64,000 bases of DNA from Bacillus sp. FJAT-29790 (GCF_019039215.1 NZ_JAHNZZ010000001.1:391853-455852); one strand, 5' to 3'; counted from the stretch's first letter, positions 32,242 through 42,700 are shown. The notes: a model not told the origin generated them from the letters alone. Translations and numbers: made by a program.

Positions 32242-32727
32242 TTGGCAGTTAGAAAAATTATCACTTATCCCGCTGAGATTTTAGAGGTACAGTGTCAGCC
32301 TGTTACCTTTTTTGATAAAAAGCTTACTAAACTTTTAAATGATATGTACGATACGATGCTTGAATTTGATGGTGTAGGGCTTGCGGCACCACAGATTGGT
32401 CTTGATAAACAAATTGCGATTGTTGATATAGATGATGAAAATGGAACCATCGAATTGATTAATCCTGAAATACTCGAAACGAAGGGCGAACAACTCGGCC
32501 CTGAAGGATGTTTAAGTTTTCCTGGTTTGTATGGGGAAGTCATCAGACCTGACTATGTAAAAATAAAAGCCCAGGACAGAAAAGGGAAATATTATACACT
32601 TGAAGCAGAGGGCTTTTTAGCAAGAGCGATTTTACATGAAATTGACCATCTGCAAGGTGTTCTTTTTACATCAAAAGTGACGAGATATTTGGACGAAGAA
32701 GAGTTAGAAGGGTTGGAAGTTGAATGA
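32242..32727 (+). CDS. def: Peptide deformylase
   Basis: Metal hydrolase that removes the formyl group from nascent proteins. 161 residues with all three motifs: [18 protein letters not shown] (metal Cys) and HEIDHLQG (two metal His and catalytic Glu). Start codon is TTG 32242, with GGAGG (32230-32234) at correct spacing. Overlaps fmt as ATGA, coupling removal with addition of the formyl group. Confidence 0.96.
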   Translation: MAVRKIITYPAEILEVQCQPVTFFDKKLTKLLNDMYDTMLEFDGVGLAAPQIGLDKQIAIVDIDDENGTIELINPEILETKGEQLGPEGCLSFPGLYGEVIRPDYVKIKAQDRKGKYYTLEAEGFLARAILHEIDHLQGVLFTSKVTRYLDEEELEGLEVE

Positions 32728-33668
32728 CGAAAATAGTATTTATGGGGACCCCGGATTTCTCCGTTCCTGTTTTGCAGCAAATCTTAAATGATGGCTATGA
32801 AGTGATCGGAGTAGTTACACAACCTGACCGTCCGGTTGGGCGTAAGCGGGTATTAACGCCTCCACCTGTTAAAGTTGAAGCTGAAAAGCACGGGATTCCT
32901 GTTTTTCAGCCAGAGAAAATTCGGCAGCCTGAAGAATTAGAGAAAATCCTTGCCTTGAATCCAGAATTAATAGTCACTGCTGCTTTTGGACAAATTTTAC
33001 CTAATGAATTGCTGGAAGCTCCTAAATACGGATGTATTAATGTGCATGCCTCTTTGCTCCCGGAACTTAGAGGCGGGGCGCCGATCCATTATTCGATCAT
33101 CCAAGGAAAAGAAAAAACGGGTATTACAATCATGTATATGGCTGAAAAGCTTGATGCAGGAGATATTCTGACCCAGGTGGAAGTTCCAATTGCGGAAACA
33201 GATACAGTCGGTACTTTGCATGATAAATTAAGCAAGGCTGGTTCGAATCTTCTATCAGAAACGTTACCAAAACTGTTGAACGGTGAATTGGAGCCTATTC
33301 CACAAAAGGATGAGGATGCTACTTTTGCTTCTAATATAAGAAGAGAACAAGAAAAAATCGACTGGACGAAGACCGGAGAGGAAATCTACAACCATATTCG
33401 CGGTTTAAATCCATGGCCTGTTGCTTATACAACATTGGACGGAACGGCAGTAAAGGTATGGGAATCAGAAAAAATAAAAACCGTTTTAAAAGAGGCCCCA
33501 GGCACAATCATAAATTTGGAGGCTGACGCCCTTGTTGTGTCCACAGGAAACGAAACGGCGATTAAAATAATCGAGCTTCAACCATCTGGAAAGAAAAAAA
33601 TGACGGCTGAGCAATTTTTAAGAGGGGCTGGATCTCAAATGGAGATCGGCACTCAATTAGGGAGATAG
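32724..33668 (+). CDS. fmt: Methionyl-tRNA formyltransferase
   Basis: Formylates initiator Met-tRNA with 10-formyl-THF. 314 residues; the catalytic region [16 protein letters not shown] (Asn, His) is near residue 107 and the C-terminal tRNA-binding OB domain follows. Start ATG 32724 overlaps the def stop. rsmB begins two bases after its stop. Confidence 0.97.
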   Translation: MTKIVFMGTPDFSVPVLQQILNDGYEVIGVVTQPDRPVGRKRVLTPPPVKVEAEKHGIPVFQPEKIRQPEELEKILALNPELIVTAAFGQILPNELLEAPKYGCINVHASLLPELRGGAPIHYSIIQGKEKTGITIMYMAEKLDAGDILTQVEVPIAETDTVGTLHDKLSKAGSNLLSETLPKLLNGELEPIPQKDEDATFASNIRREQEKIDWTKTGEEIYNHIRGLNPWPVAYTTLDGTAVKVWESEKIKTVLKEAPGTIINLEADALVVSTGNETAIKIIELQPSGKKKMTAEQFLRGAGSQMEIGTQLGR

Positions 33669-33670
33669 CA

Positions 33671-35017
33671 ATGAGCAAAAAGAAAAACGTCCGGGAAACG
33701 GCAATGGACCTACTGGAGTCCGTTGAAAAGAACCAATCGTACAGCAACCTGCTTCTAAATAACGCGATCAACAAAAATAATATTAATCCGAAAGATATCG
33801 GTCTGTTGACAGAATTAACATATGGTACACTGCAACGGAAAATGAGTCTTGACTACTTTTTGCAGCCATTTCTAAAAGGGAATAAAAAGATAGAAAGCTG
33901 GGTTATGCAATTATTGAGGCTTACGCTTTACCAAATGGTTTATTTGGATAAAATTCCTGATCGCGCTGCTATTTACGAGGCTGTTGAAATCGCTAAAAGC
34001 CGCGGCCATAAGGGGATTTCGGGAATGGTAAACGGCGTTTTGCGGAACATTCAAAGACAAGGGCTTCCATCACTGGAAGAAATAAAAGAACCTTCTGAGA
34101 GGCTGGCTATTGAAACAAGTCATCCATTATGGCTTGTGAAAAGATGGGTCGAACAGCTTGGTTTTGAAAAAACGAAACAAATGTGTGAAATTAATTTAAC
34201 AGCTCCTTTACAGACAGCAAGAGTGAATTTCACGAAAACAACGAGGGAGGAATGTTTATCCCTTCTTACGGAAGAAGGCTTTCATGTTGAACCGAGCAAG
34301 GTGATTCCAGAAGCCATCAAATGTTACCGTGGAAATCTTGCAAACTCAAATGCATTTAAAGATGGCTTAATCACCATTCAAGATGAAAGCTCCATGCTTG
34401 TTGCTTATGCCTTAGGGGTGGCAGAAAATGAAAAGGTATTGGATGCATGCGCAGCACCTGGCGGAAAGTCTACTCATATTGCTGAAAAGCTGCAAAATAC
34501 TGGACAAGTTGTTTCCCTTGACTTGCACGAACATAAAATAAAGCTGATAAATGATAATGCTGGGAGGCTTGACTTATCTAATATTCAAACCAGTGCACTT
34601 GATAGCAGAAAGGTTCAGGAGCATTTTGAAAAAGAGTCATTTGACCGGATCTTATTAGATGCTCCGTGCTCAGGGCTTGGGGTTATGAGAAGAAAGCCAG
34701 ATATGAAATATACGAAAAATGAAGTAGATTTGTCACAACTGCACAACATCCAGAAAAACTTGTTAAAAGCCGTTTCCCCTTTATTGAAAAAAGGTGGTAT
34801 TCTAGTTTATAGTACTTGTACGATTGATATGGAAGAGAATCAACATGTAGTCGCATCATTTTTAGCCGAAAACACGGATTATGAAGGGGATACTTCAGTT
34901 AAGGAACGAATGCCTGAGATGATTCGTCCGTTTGTAAAAAAGTATGATCTTCAATTATTGCCACAAGATATCGGCTCCGATGGCTTTTATATAGCCTGTT
35001 TAAGAAAGAAGGTATAA
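33671..35017 (+). CDS. rsmB: 16S rRNA m5C967 methyltransferase RsmB
   Basis: SAM-dependent RNA cytosine-5 methyltransferase. 448 residues: N-terminal NusB-like RNA-binding domain (1-140), then the Rossmann methyltransferase with SAM motif DACAAPGGKSTHIAE and the two catalytic cysteines in DAPCSGLG and YSTCT. Position between fmt and rlmN as in B. subtilis (yloM). Confidence 0.96.
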   Translation: MSKKKNVRETAMDLLESVEKNQSYSNLLLNNAINKNNINPKDIGLLTELTYGTLQRKMSLDYFLQPFLKGNKKIESWVMQLLRLTLYQMVYLDKIPDRAAIYEAVEIAKSRGHKGISGMVNGVLRNIQRQGLPSLEEIKEPSERLAIETSHPLWLVKRWVEQLGFEKTKQMCEINLTAPLQTARVNFTKTTREECLSLLTEEGFHVEPSKVIPEAIKCYRGNLANSNAFKDGLITIQDESSMLVAYALGVAENEKVLDACAAPGGKSTHIAEKLQNTGQVVSLDLHEHKIKLINDNAGRLDLSNIQTSALDSRKVQEHFEKESFDRILLDAPCSGLGVMRRKPDMKYTKNEVDLSQLHNIQKNLLKAVSPLLKKGGILVYSTCTIDMEENQHVVASFLAENTDYEGDTSVKERMPEMIRPFVKKYDLQLLPQDIGSDGFYIACLRKKV

Positions 35018-35020
35018 GGT

Positions 35021-36106
35021 ATGGAACCAACAACTGCTAAGAAAGAAACAATAACAGATCAAAAACCGTCCATTTATTCTTTACAACTTAATGAGCTAAA
35101 GGACTGGTTAAAAGAGAATGATGAAAAGGCGTTCCGTGCAGAGCAGATTTTTGACTGGTTGTATACGAAAAGAGTTGCATCCTTTGATGAAATGACCAAT
35201 TTGTCAAAAGGGATGAGAGATAAATTAGCTTCGACCTTTACATTAACGACCTTAAAAACACTTATTCAACAGCAATCTTCAGACGGAACGATTAAATTCT
35301 TGTTTGAGCTTCATGATGGGTATTCCATTGAAACAGTTTTAATGAGGCACGAATATGGAAATTCTGTTTGTGTAACAACTCAGGTTGGCTGTAGAATCGG
35401 TTGTACATTTTGTGCATCCACGCTAGGCGGATTAAAACGTAATTTAGAGGCAGGAGAAATTGTGGCGCAGGTCGTAAAAGTACAACAGGCACTTGATGAA
35501 ACAGATGAGCGCGTCAGCTCGATTGTTATCATGGGAATTGGAGAGCCGTTTGACAACTATGATCAAATGCTATCCTTCCTGAAAATTGTTAATCATGACA
35601 AAGGATTGAATATAGGTGCCCGCCACATCACTGTTTCGACAAGCGGAATCATTCCAAAAATTTATCAATTTGCGGATGAGAATATGCAAATCAACTTTGC
35701 GCTCTCCCTTCATGCGCCAAATTCGGAGCTAAGGAGCCGACTCATGCCGATTAACCGCGCCTATAAACTGCCTGATCTCATGGATGCCATTCGCTACTAT
35801 GTAAATAAAACCGGCAGACGTGTCAGCTTTGAATATGGTTTATTTGGCAATGTCAATGACCAAGTAGAGCATGCAGAGGAATTAGCTAAGTTAGTAAAAG
35901 GGATAAAATGCCATATTAACTTAATTCCCGTTAATTATGTTCCAGAAAGAGATTATGTTCGAACACCAAAAGAGCAAATTTTTAAGTTTGAAAAAACATT
36001 AAAAAATCACGGCATAAATGTAACCATTCGCAGGGAGCAGGGGCATGACATTGATGCAGCATGTGGACAACTTCGTGCAAAGGAGAGAAAAGAAGAGACG
36101 AGGTGA
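35021..36106 (+). CDS. rlmN: Dual-specificity RNA methyltransferase RlmN
   Basis: Radical SAM enzyme that makes 2-methyladenosine at 23S A2503 and tRNA A37. 361 residues with the cluster motif CRIGCTFC (CxxxCxxC) near residue 125 and the C-terminal catalytic cysteine in DIDAACGQL. Start ATG 35021; stop is 4 bases before prpC. Confidence 0.96.
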   Translation: MEPTTAKKETITDQKPSIYSLQLNELKDWLKENDEKAFRAEQIFDWLYTKRVASFDEMTNLSKGMRDKLASTFTLTTLKTLIQQQSSDGTIKFLFELHDGYSIETVLMRHEYGNSVCVTTQVGCRIGCTFCASTLGGLKRNLEAGEIVAQVVKVQQALDETDERVSSIVIMGIGEPFDNYDQMLSFLKIVNHDKGLNIGARHITVSTSGIIPKIYQFADENMQINFALSLHAPNSELRSRLMPINRAYKLPDLMDAIRYYVNKTGRRVSFEYGLFGNVNDQVEHAEELAKLVKGIKCHINLIPVNYVPERDYVRTPKEQIFKFEKTLKNHGINVTIRREQGHDIDAACGQLRAKERKEETR

Positions 36107-36110
36107 CAAG

Positions 36111-36872
36111 ATGAAAGCTGTTTTTAAAACAGACCGAGGCAGAGTTCGACAGCATAATGAAGATAGTGGCGGAGTTTTTATTAACCGCAGCGGCCAGCGC
36201 CTTGCCATTGTAGCAGATGGCATGGGCGGGCACCGTGCGGGTGATGTTGCAAGTGAAATGACGTTAGCAAATTTGAAGATGCTGTGGGGAAATACAGAAG
36301 AAATCCAAAAAGCTGATGAAGCAGAAGAATGGCTGAAATTAAACATTGCCAAGGTGAATGAAATTTTATTTGAGCATTCGAAAACTTTTTCCGAATGTGA
36401 GGGTATGGGTACAACCGTTGTAGCTGTCATTTGTACAGACCGTTTTTCAACTGTAGCCAGTGTTGGCGATAGCCGCTGCTATATTCTAAATGAAACTGGA
36501 TTCCAGCAATTAACGGAGGATCATTCCCTTGTTAACGAATTAGTCCGTTCCGGGCAAATTTCGAAGGAAGATGCAGAACATCACCCGATGAAAAATGTTG
36601 TGTTAAGAGCATTGGGGACTGAAGAGACAGTCGTTATGGATATAAAAACGATTATATTCGAAGACGACGACATATTACTATTATGCTCCGATGGTCTGTC
36701 AAATAAAGTCAATGAAATGGAAATGCTGGGTATTCTAAAAAGTGATAAAAGTCTAGATGAGAAGGCTGCTAAACTTATCGATTTGGCCAATGATCATGGC
36801 GGAGAAGATAATATCACTCTGATAATTGTCGAGTTCTTAGATGGCAGTGAGTCTGGTGATGAACAATGCTAA
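36111..36872 (+). CDS. prpC: PP2C-type protein phosphatase PrpC
   Basis: Mn/Mg-dependent Ser/Thr phosphatase, partner of PrkC. 253 residues, as in B. subtilis. Metal-binding aspartates in RQHNEDSG, ADGMGGH and HGGEDNIT. Start ATG 36111 after GAGGTGA; in-frame codons further up are inside rlmN. Overlaps prkC by 7 bases. Confidence 0.96.
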   Translation: MKAVFKTDRGRVRQHNEDSGGVFINRSGQRLAIVADGMGGHRAGDVASEMTLANLKMLWGNTEEIQKADEAEEWLKLNIAKVNEILFEHSKTFSECEGMGTTVVAVICTDRFSTVASVGDSRCYILNETGFQQLTEDHSLVNELVRSGQISKEDAEHHPMKNVVLRALGTEETVVMDIKTIIFEDDDILLLCSDGLSNKVNEMEMLGILKSDKSLDEKAAKLIDLANDHGGEDNITLIIVEFLDGSESGDEQC

Positions 36873-38821
36873 TAGGTAAAAGACTTAGCGGGCGTTACAA
36901 AATTCTTGAAATCATTGGCGGCGGTGGGATGGCCAATGTTTATTTAGCTCATGATATGATTCTTGACCGGGATGTAGCTGTTAAGATGCTGCGTCTTGAT
37001 TTTGCCAATGACGATGAATTTATTCGCCGCTTTCACCGAGAAGCCCAGTCAGCAACAAGTCTTGCCCATCCTAATATTGTCAGTATTTACGATGTTGGTG
37101 AAGAAGATTCTATTTATTACATTGTAATGGAATATGTGGCCGGTCAAACATTAAAGCAATACATACAGAAAAATAGCCCAGTTCGGATGGATGAAGCTAT
37201 TGATATTATGAGACAACTGACATCGGCTATTTCACATGCCCATCAGAATCATATTATTCATCGTGATATCAAGCCCCACAATATATTAATTGATCACCAT
37301 GGAAATGTGAAAATCACCGATTTTGGGATTGCAATGGCATTGAGTGCGACAAGCATTACGCAGACAAACTCGGTGTTAGGTTCTGTGCATTATTTGTCTC
37401 CTGAACAGGCAAGGGGCGGAATGGCTAATCGGAAGTCTGACATCTATTCATTGGGAATTGTCATGTTCGAGCTGCTAACGGGAAGATTGCCATTTTCAGG
37501 GGAATCAGCAGTATCGATTGCGCTCAAACATTTACAATCTGAGACTCCATCTTTACGGCGTTGGAACCCTTCGATCCCTCAAAGCGTCGAAAATATTGTT
37601 TTTAAAGCGACAGCAAAGGATCCTTTTCATCGTTATGATAGCGTAGAGGAAATGGAAGATGATTTAGGGACGGCATTGGACCCCGATCGAATAAATGAAG
37701 GGAAATTTTGGGTTCCAATTGATGCTGATGCCACGAAAGCAATTCCAGTCATAACAGAAGATCGTCCTTATGCGAACATGGATGAGACCCTTGTTCATGG
37801 GAAAGATGGAACAAACGGCCATAATAATCTAGAATCGAAGCCAGTGAAAGATAAGAAAAAACGCAAAAAATGGCCTATCATTTTAGTTTCTGTCTTTTTG
37901 AGTCTTCTCATACTTGGTGTTCTTACAGTTACGGTCCTACCGGATTTGTTATCACCAAAAGACCTTGAAATTCCAGATGTATCAGGAAAGGGAATTGAGG
38001 CGGCCGTTACACAGCTCAAAGCTGCCGGCTTTATTGTTAGTGATCCGAAAAAGATATATGATGCTGACATTGACGAAGGTCTTGTCATAAAAACGGATCC
38101 TAAAGCTGGGAAAATCGTAAAAGAAGGAACAAACATTGAGATTTATGAAAGTTTAGGCAAGGAAAAGTTCGCGTTGGACGATTATCGGGGACAACTTTAC
38201 GATGACGTCGAGAAACAACTGTCAGGCCACTTTAAGAATATCACGAAAATAGAAGTTAATAACGAAAACGAATCCACTGGAACGATTCTTGATCAAAACA
38301 TCAAACAAGGAGAAGTTATACCAGAGGAAACAGAATTAGAGTTTACTGTTAGTTTGGGACCAAAGCCGATTACTTTAAAAGATTTAAAAGAATATAATGT
38401 AAAGGGTTTACAGGAATATGAAGAATCGACCGGATTGGTAATCGATATGTCGATGGAAGACTATTCTGATGATATTCCCAAAGAGCATGTGATCTCTCAA
38501 AATCCTTTGCCTGGAGCAGTCTTGTCAAGGGGCAACATCGTTAAAGTTGTATTGTCAAAAGGAAAAAAAGAAATTCCGCCTAAAGTAGTCCCTGTGGAAA
38601 TAAATATTCCGTATGATCCCACAAAAGAGGGACAGCCTCAGGAAGTCCAAATATATATTGAAGATATGAATCATAGCTTGACAGAACTTTATGATACACT
38701 TTACATTACAGAAAACAAGAAGATAAGTATTGAATTATTGATTCCATTTGGACAAAAGGGTGGTTATAAACTGGTACAAGATAGTAATGTGATTGATTAT
38801 CAGACAGTACCATATCAGTAA
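36866..38821 (+). CDS. prkC: Ser/Thr protein kinase PrkC with PASTA domains
   Basis: Membrane eukaryotic-type kinase that senses muropeptides and, in Bacillus, promotes germination and responds to cell-wall state. 651 residues: kinase domain (about 10-270) with GGGGMANV, Lys40 (VAVKML), HRDIKPHN and DFGIA; one membrane helix near 337-360; three extracellular PASTA repeats (about 370-575) and a C-terminal beta domain. Transcribed with prpC. Confidence 0.96.
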   Translation: MLIGKRLSGRYKILEIIGGGGMANVYLAHDMILDRDVAVKMLRLDFANDDEFIRRFHREAQSATSLAHPNIVSIYDVGEEDSIYYIVMEYVAGQTLKQYIQKNSPVRMDEAIDIMRQLTSAISHAHQNHIIHRDIKPHNILIDHHGNVKITDFGIAMALSATSITQTNSVLGSVHYLSPEQARGGMANRKSDIYSLGIVMFELLTGRLPFSGESAVSIALKHLQSETPSLRRWNPSIPQSVENIVFKATAKDPFHRYDSVEEMEDDLGTALDPDRINEGKFWVPIDADATKAIPVITEDRPYANMDETLVHGKDGTNGHNNLESKPVKDKKKRKKWPIILVSVFLSLLILGVLTVTVLPDLLSPKDLEIPDVSGKGIEAAVTQLKAAGFIVSDPKKIYDADIDEGLVIKTDPKAGKIVKEGTNIEIYESLGKEKFALDDYRGQLYDDVEKQLSGHFKNITKIEVNNENESTGTILDQNIKQGEVIPEETELEFTVSLGPKPITLKDLKEYNVKGLQEYEESTGLVIDMSMEDYSDDIPKEHVISQNPLPGAVLSRGNIVKVVLSKGKKEIPPKVVPVEINIPYDPTKEGQPQEVQIYIEDMNHSLTELYDTLYITENKKISIELLIPFGQKGGYKLVQDSNVIDYQTVPYQ

Positions 38822-39024
38822 TAAACAAAATCGATATGGATTTTGAAAGTTAGCGTAAATTATGAAAAATATTTGATTGAAACAACCAAACTAACTTAAT
38901 AAGGCGGTTTGAATAGAGCTACGCTTAATTAAATATTTTATGCTGATGTCGTCAATTTTTTAACAAAATTGGCTTCTCAAGTTAAGTTAAGTGAAGCTCC
39001 CACCTTTTTGTAAGGAGTGTTGCT

Positions 39025-39906
39025 ATGCCTGAGGGCAAGATTATTAAAGCGTTAAGCGGCTTTTATTATGTATTGAGCGATAGTGAAACCGTTCAATGCC
39101 GCGGACGGGGGGTTTTTCGGAAAAATAAGGTAACTCCACTTGTCGGTGACGAAGTTGTTTTTCAAGCTGAGAATAATAAGGAAGGCTATATTTTAGAAGT
39201 GAAAGACCGCAAGAATGAACTCGTTCGGCCGCCAATTGCCAATGTAGATCAGGCTATTCTTGTCTTTTCTGCGGTCGAACCTGATTTTAGCACAGCCCTT
39301 CTAGACCGTTTTCTTGTGTTGGTGGAATTTAATCATATTAAGCCGGTCATTTGCGTCACGAAAATGGATTTAACAAATGATGCGCAACATAATGAAATAG
39401 TAGCCTATGCGGAAGATTACCGAAAGGCAGGTTACGATGTTTTGTTAACTTCTTCGGAAACGGAGGAGGGCATAAAAGATTTATATCCATACTTAGAAGG
39501 GGAAATATCTGTTTTTGCTGGACAATCAGGTGTCGGAAAATCAACTCTTCTTAATGCGCTTAGACCTGATTTAGAACTTAAAACAAACGATATTTCTTCC
39601 CATCTTGGCCGTGGGAAGCATACAACAAGACATGTCGAACTAATTAAAGTCGGAGAGGGCCTAGTAGCTGATACGCCTGGGTTTAGTTCACTTGAATTTA
39701 TGGATATAGAAGTGGAGGATCTCAACGTCTGTTTTCCTGAAATTCAAAGCAAAAGTGAAGACTGTAAATTCAGGGGATGCCTGCACATCGCAGAGCCAAA
39801 ATGTGCGGTTAAAGCTTCCGTAGATAATGAAGAAATCCCACTGTATCGATACGAGCACTATAAGACATTTTTGCAGGAAATAAAAGAGAGAAAGCCGAGG
39901 TACTAA
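39025..39906 (+). CDS. rsgA: Small ribosomal subunit biogenesis GTPase RsgA
   Basis: Circularly permuted GTPase that checks late 30S maturation. 293 residues: N-terminal OB fold, then G motifs in permuted order, G4 TKMD, G1 [10 protein letters not shown]3 DTPGF, and a C-terminal zinc knuckle CKFRGCLH...CAV. Start ATG 39025 after AAGGAGTG. The 203 bases between prkC and this gene show no gene. rpe starts 2 bases after its stop. Confidence 0.96.
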   Translation: MPEGKIIKALSGFYYVLSDSETVQCRGRGVFRKNKVTPLVGDEVVFQAENNKEGYILEVKDRKNELVRPPIANVDQAILVFSAVEPDFSTALLDRFLVLVEFNHIKPVICVTKMDLTNDAQHNEIVAYAEDYRKAGYDVLLTSSETEEGIKDLYPYLEGEISVFAGQSGVGKSTLLNALRPDLELKTNDISSHLGRGKHTTRHVELIKVGEGLVADTPGFSSLEFMDIEVEDLNVCFPEIQSKSEDCKFRGCLHIAEPKCAVKASVDNEEIPLYRYEHYKTFLQEIKERKPRY

Positions 39907-39908
39907 TT

Positions 39909-40559
39909 ATGGTAAAGATTGCACCTTCGATATTATCCGCCGATTTTTCCAAGCTGGGAGAAGAAATAAAGGATGTGGAAAAAGGAGGAGCGGATTATAT
40001 TCATGTGGATGTAATGGATGGGCATTTTGTTCCTAATATTACCATTGGTCCTTTAATTGTCGAAGCTATCCGTCCAGTGACAAAGCTTCCTTTGGATGTT
40101 CATCTGATGATCGATAATCCGGACCAATATATTGAGGCGTTTGTTAAAGCAGGTGCCGATTATATTACGGTTCACGTAGAAGCTTGCCGCCATTTGCATC
40201 GAACGATCCATTTCATCAAGTCATTTGGAATAAAAGCAGGTGTCGTGTTAAACCCGGCAACTCCGGTTCATACAATAGAGAATATTTTAGAGGACATCGA
40301 TATGGTTTTACTTATGACAGTAAACCCTGGCTTTGGCGGCCAAGAATTTATTCATTCCGTACTTCCGAAAATTTCTGCAGTTAAAGAAATGGCGGACTCA
40401 AAAGGGCTTAATATTGAAATCGAAGTGGATGGCGGTGTGAATGAAGAAACGGCGAAGCTATGTATTGAGGCGGGAGCGAACGTTCTTGTAGCCGGTTCTG
40501 CTGTGTACAATCAAAAAGACCGCGCAAAGGCAATTGCTGCAATAAGAGGGTCCAAATAA
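39909..40559 (+). CDS. rpe: Ribulose-phosphate 3-epimerase
   Basis: Pentose phosphate pathway enzyme. 216 residues, TIM barrel with [26 protein letters not shown] and [10 protein letters not shown], all family signatures. Works with RpiA encoded at 20262. In B. subtilis rpe also follows rsgA. Confidence 0.97.
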   Translation: MVKIAPSILSADFSKLGEEIKDVEKGGADYIHVDVMDGHFVPNITIGPLIVEAIRPVTKLPLDVHLMIDNPDQYIEAFVKAGADYITVHVEACRHLHRTIHFIKSFGIKAGVVLNPATPVHTIENILEDIDMVLLMTVNPGFGGQEFIHSVLPKISAVKEMADSKGLNIEIEVDGGVNEETAKLCIEAGANVLVAGSAVYNQKDRAKAIAAIRGSK

Positions 40560-40569
40560 TATATTAAAA

Positions 40570-40602
40570 TTAGAAGTCAGCTGGTGAACGGCTGGCTTCT
40601 TA
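40570..40602 (+). terminator. Terminator-like hairpin after rpe
   Basis: Stem AGAAGTCAGC (40571-40580)/GCTGGCTTCT (40591-40600), one G-T pair; followed by TATAGCTTTT, a poor T-tract that also forms the left flank of the next element. Confidence 0.5.
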
Positions 40603-40610
40603 TAGCTTTT

Positions 40611-40795
40611 GGCTATGTTAAAGCTCAATGTTGATTTTTGCACTTTGTTGATTGGAGCGGAAGGTGCGTAGACTCCTGCGGGAGTAGCGGGATAGGTGAG
40701 ACCCCGAAGGCGCAGTGCGCCGAGGAGGCTCACCGCCCGCCCCGCGGAAAGCGAAGCGCCTGGAGTGGAAATCAGCAGGCAAGTTTAACAAAGCC
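40611..40795 (+). repeat. MITE-like element, copy C (family 1)
   Basis: 185 bp. Left end GGCTATGTTAAAG; right end in reverse GGCTTTGTTAAAC. Flanks TAGCTTTT (40603-40610) and TAACTTTT (40796-40803), 7 of 8 identical. The core is diverged from A and B but keeps pairing: GGTGAG (40695-40700)/CTCACC (40729-40734) replaces CGGGAG/CTCCCG. It lies between rpe and thiN, ending about 15 bases before the thiN ribosome-binding site. Confidence 0.85.
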
Positions 40796-40824
40796 TAACT
40801 TTTAATAAAATTAGGGTGAATAAG

Positions 40825-41472
40825 ATGATAATAAATATACTTGCTGGCGGTCCAGAAGAACTTTTACCGGATCTTAAAGATTATTATTCGGAGACTGATA
40901 TTTGGATTGGTGTTGATAAAGGTGTCCTTACTCTCATGTCCAATGGAATTATACCATCAATGGCATTTGGTGATTTCGATTCGGTCACAGAGGAAGAGAT
41001 GACCATGATTGAGGAGAATGTGAAGGAATTAAACCGATTTAAACCTATAAAGGATGAAACGGACATGGAGCTTGCTTTGAATTTTGCCTTGGAACAAAGT
41101 CCGGAATTAATTCGATTATTTGGGGCAACCGGGGGAAGACTTGACCATTTGTTTGCCAATATTCAACTGCTTGTAAAACCAACCTTAAACCGGGATTTCG
41201 TTCAGGTGGAAATGATTGATCAAAAAAACATCGTCTATTTGAAGCCACCAGGGAGTTATTCGATAAAAAGAAATTCAACATTAAAATACATTTCATTTGT
41301 TCCAATTACTATGGAGGTCTGCGGTCTAACGCTGCAAGGCTTTAAATATCCCTTAAAAGATTGTCATATTCCGTTAGGATCTACCTTATGTATTAGTAAT
41401 GAACTTATTAATGATTATGGTAATTTTTCATTTTCCGAAGGCATAATAATGGTTGTAAGGAGTAATGATTAA
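40825..41472 (+). CDS. thiN: Thiamine pyrophosphokinase
   Basis: Transfers pyrophosphate from ATP to thiamine. 215 residues with FGDFDS, DETDMELAL and GATGGRLDH, the TPK active-site motifs. Start ATG 40825 after AGGGTGA; the in-frame GTG 40816 overlaps that site. B. subtilis yloS has the same place. Confidence 0.94.
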   Translation: MIINILAGGPEELLPDLKDYYSETDIWIGVDKGVLTLMSNGIIPSMAFGDFDSVTEEEMTMIEENVKELNRFKPIKDETDMELALNFALEQSPELIRLFGATGGRLDHLFANIQLLVKPTLNRDFVQVEMIDQKNIVYLKPPGSYSIKRNSTLKYISFVPITMEVCGLTLQGFKYPLKDCHIPLGSTLCISNELINDYGNFSFSEGIIMVVRSND

Positions 41473-41572
41473 AATGAAAATCATGAGTACTTATCTTTAT
41501 TATTTGAATAAGATGGTAAGGGTGAATGAAGTAAAGCTGGATGCGCAAGACTCGTGAGGAGGGACACGAATA

Positions 41573-41653
41573 ATGAGATTTTATACCATTAAACTGCCAA
41601 GATTTTTAGGTGGTATTGTTCGCGCTATGTTAGGAACATTCAAAAAAGATTAA
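41573..41653 (+). CDS. spoVM: Stage V sporulation protein M
   Basis: 26-residue amphipathic peptide that recognises the convex forespore membrane and anchors SpoIVA for coat assembly. MRFYTIKLPRFLGGIVRAML is nearly identical to B. subtilis SpoVM, including Pro9. Start ATG 41573 after AGGAGGG. The gene shows that this is a spore former. The upstream region should carry a sigma E promoter; I do not see an unambiguous one. Confidence 0.96.
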   Translation: MRFYTIKLPRFLGGIVRAMLGTFKKD

Positions 41654-41671
41654 ATAAATACATGAAAAGAA

Positions 41672-41702
41672 GGAGCACCCACTATGGGTGCTTTATTTTT
41701 TG
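41672..41702 (+). terminator. Intrinsic terminator of spoVM
   Basis: Stem AGCACCC (41674-41680)/GGGTGCT (41686-41692) followed by TTATTTTTT. Confidence 0.85.
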
Positions 41703-41721
41703 ATAAAGGAAATAAAAATAA

Positions 41722-41752
41722 TAAAAGGACATCCAAAATGGATGTCCTTACA
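41722..41752 (-). terminator. Intrinsic terminator of rpmB
   Basis: Stem AAGGACATCC (41725-41734)/GGATGTCCTT (41740-41749); on the minus strand a T-rich tract follows. It faces the spoVM terminator: the two genes converge. Confidence 0.85.
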
Positions 41753-41757
41753 CTTTA

Positions 41758-41946
41758 TTAAACGCGTTCTACTTTACCTGATTTTAGCGCTCTTGCAGAA
41801 ACCCAAACACGCTTAGGCTTACCGTCTACAAGAATACGTACTTTTTGAAGGTTAGCACCCCAAGTACGCTTGTTAGCGTTCAATGCATGGGAACGTGCGT
41901 TACCTGTTGTTGTTTTTTTACCAGTTACTACACATTTACGTGGCAT
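41758..41946 (-). CDS. rpmB: 50S ribosomal protein L28
   Basis: 62 residues, [20 protein letters not shown]...[13 protein letters not shown], clear bL28. One cysteine only (RKCVVTG), so this is not the four-cysteine zinc form. Start ATG 41946 after AAGGAGGG; ATG 41952 is too close to the ribosome-binding site. Opposite strand to its neighbours, as in B. subtilis. Confidence 0.96.
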   Translation of the reverse strand: MPRKCVVTGKKTTTGNARSHALNANKRTWGANLQKVRILVDGKPKRVWVSARALKSGKVERV

Positions 41947-42321
41947 ATTCATTTCCCTCCTTATTACAAAAGCTGAAGCTGATTTTCATGCTTACATTTG
42001 CCATGTCAGATGATCAATCTAATTCTATGAGAAAAACAGCAGAACTGCTTTTCGCACATTAAAAGATACTTTAATAATTTATCATACAACCTTCTTGATT
42101 GCAATAGAAACAATAGTCTTTCAAGAAAATTTCCTTGACATAGCCTATAGTCTGATAAGCTATAATAAAGAAGGGAGAGTTTGACTTTCAAAAAAATAGT
42201 GCCTATAGTAAAATGTTCATTATAAGATAGGAAGTTTATGTTCTTTTTAGTTAGGAAAATTTCAAAATCCGGGTGCCTTCGCTTTTCTTATCTGGAAAAA
42301 TTTCCAAAGGGGGAATAAATC
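41947..42321. other. Divergent intergenic region rpmB/yloU
   Basis: 375 bases with no gene. It carries the rpmB promoter region on the minus strand and a possible yloU promoter on the plus strand: TTGACA (42135-42140) and TATAAT (42161-42166), but the 20-base spacer is longer than usual. The 22-mer ATCCGGGTGCCTTCGCTTTTCT (42267-42288; 20 bases given elsewhere as a short remnant) resembles 55215-55235. Confidence 0.45.
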
Positions 42322-42684
42322 ATGTCTATCGAACTACAAACAAAATTCGGGCAAATTGATATCTCGAATGATGTTATTGCAACGATTGCCGGCGGAGCAG
42401 CAGTTGACTGTTATGGGATTGTTGGAATGGCCTCAAAAAATCAGATTAAAGACGGCCTGACAGATATTTTGCGGAAGGAAAATTTTACCCGTGGGGTTAT
42501 CGTTCGCCAAGAAAACGATGAAGTACATATTGATATGTATATAATTGTAAGTTATGGAACGAAAATTTCTGAGATTGCCCACAACGTGCAATCAAAAGTA
42601 AAATACACGCTGGATAAAACAGTAGGACTTGCTGTTGACTCGGTGAATATTTACGTTCAGGGCGTTCGTGTAACGAGCCCGTAG
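42322..42684 (+). CDS. yloU: Asp23/Gls24 family protein YloU
   Basis: 120-residue alkaline shock/Asp23 domain protein thought to act at the cell envelope together with fatty acid kinase. MSIELQTKFGQIDISNDVIATIAGGAA and the VNIYVQGV C terminus are typical. Start ATG 42322 after AAAGGGGG. fakA follows after 16 bases. Confidence 0.93.
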   Translation: MSIELQTKFGQIDISNDVIATIAGGAAVDCYGIVGMASKNQIKDGLTDILRKENFTRGVIVRQENDEVHIDMYIIVSYGTKISEIAHNVQSKVKYTLDKTVGLAVDSVNIYVQGVRVTSP

Positions 42685-42700
42685 TGAGGAGGAAAGACTT

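Noticed and set aside
42135..42166. Firm call of a yloU promoter
   Set aside because: TTGACA and TATAAT are both perfect hexamers, but a 20-base spacer is outside the usual range, so it is only mentioned within the intergenic entry.
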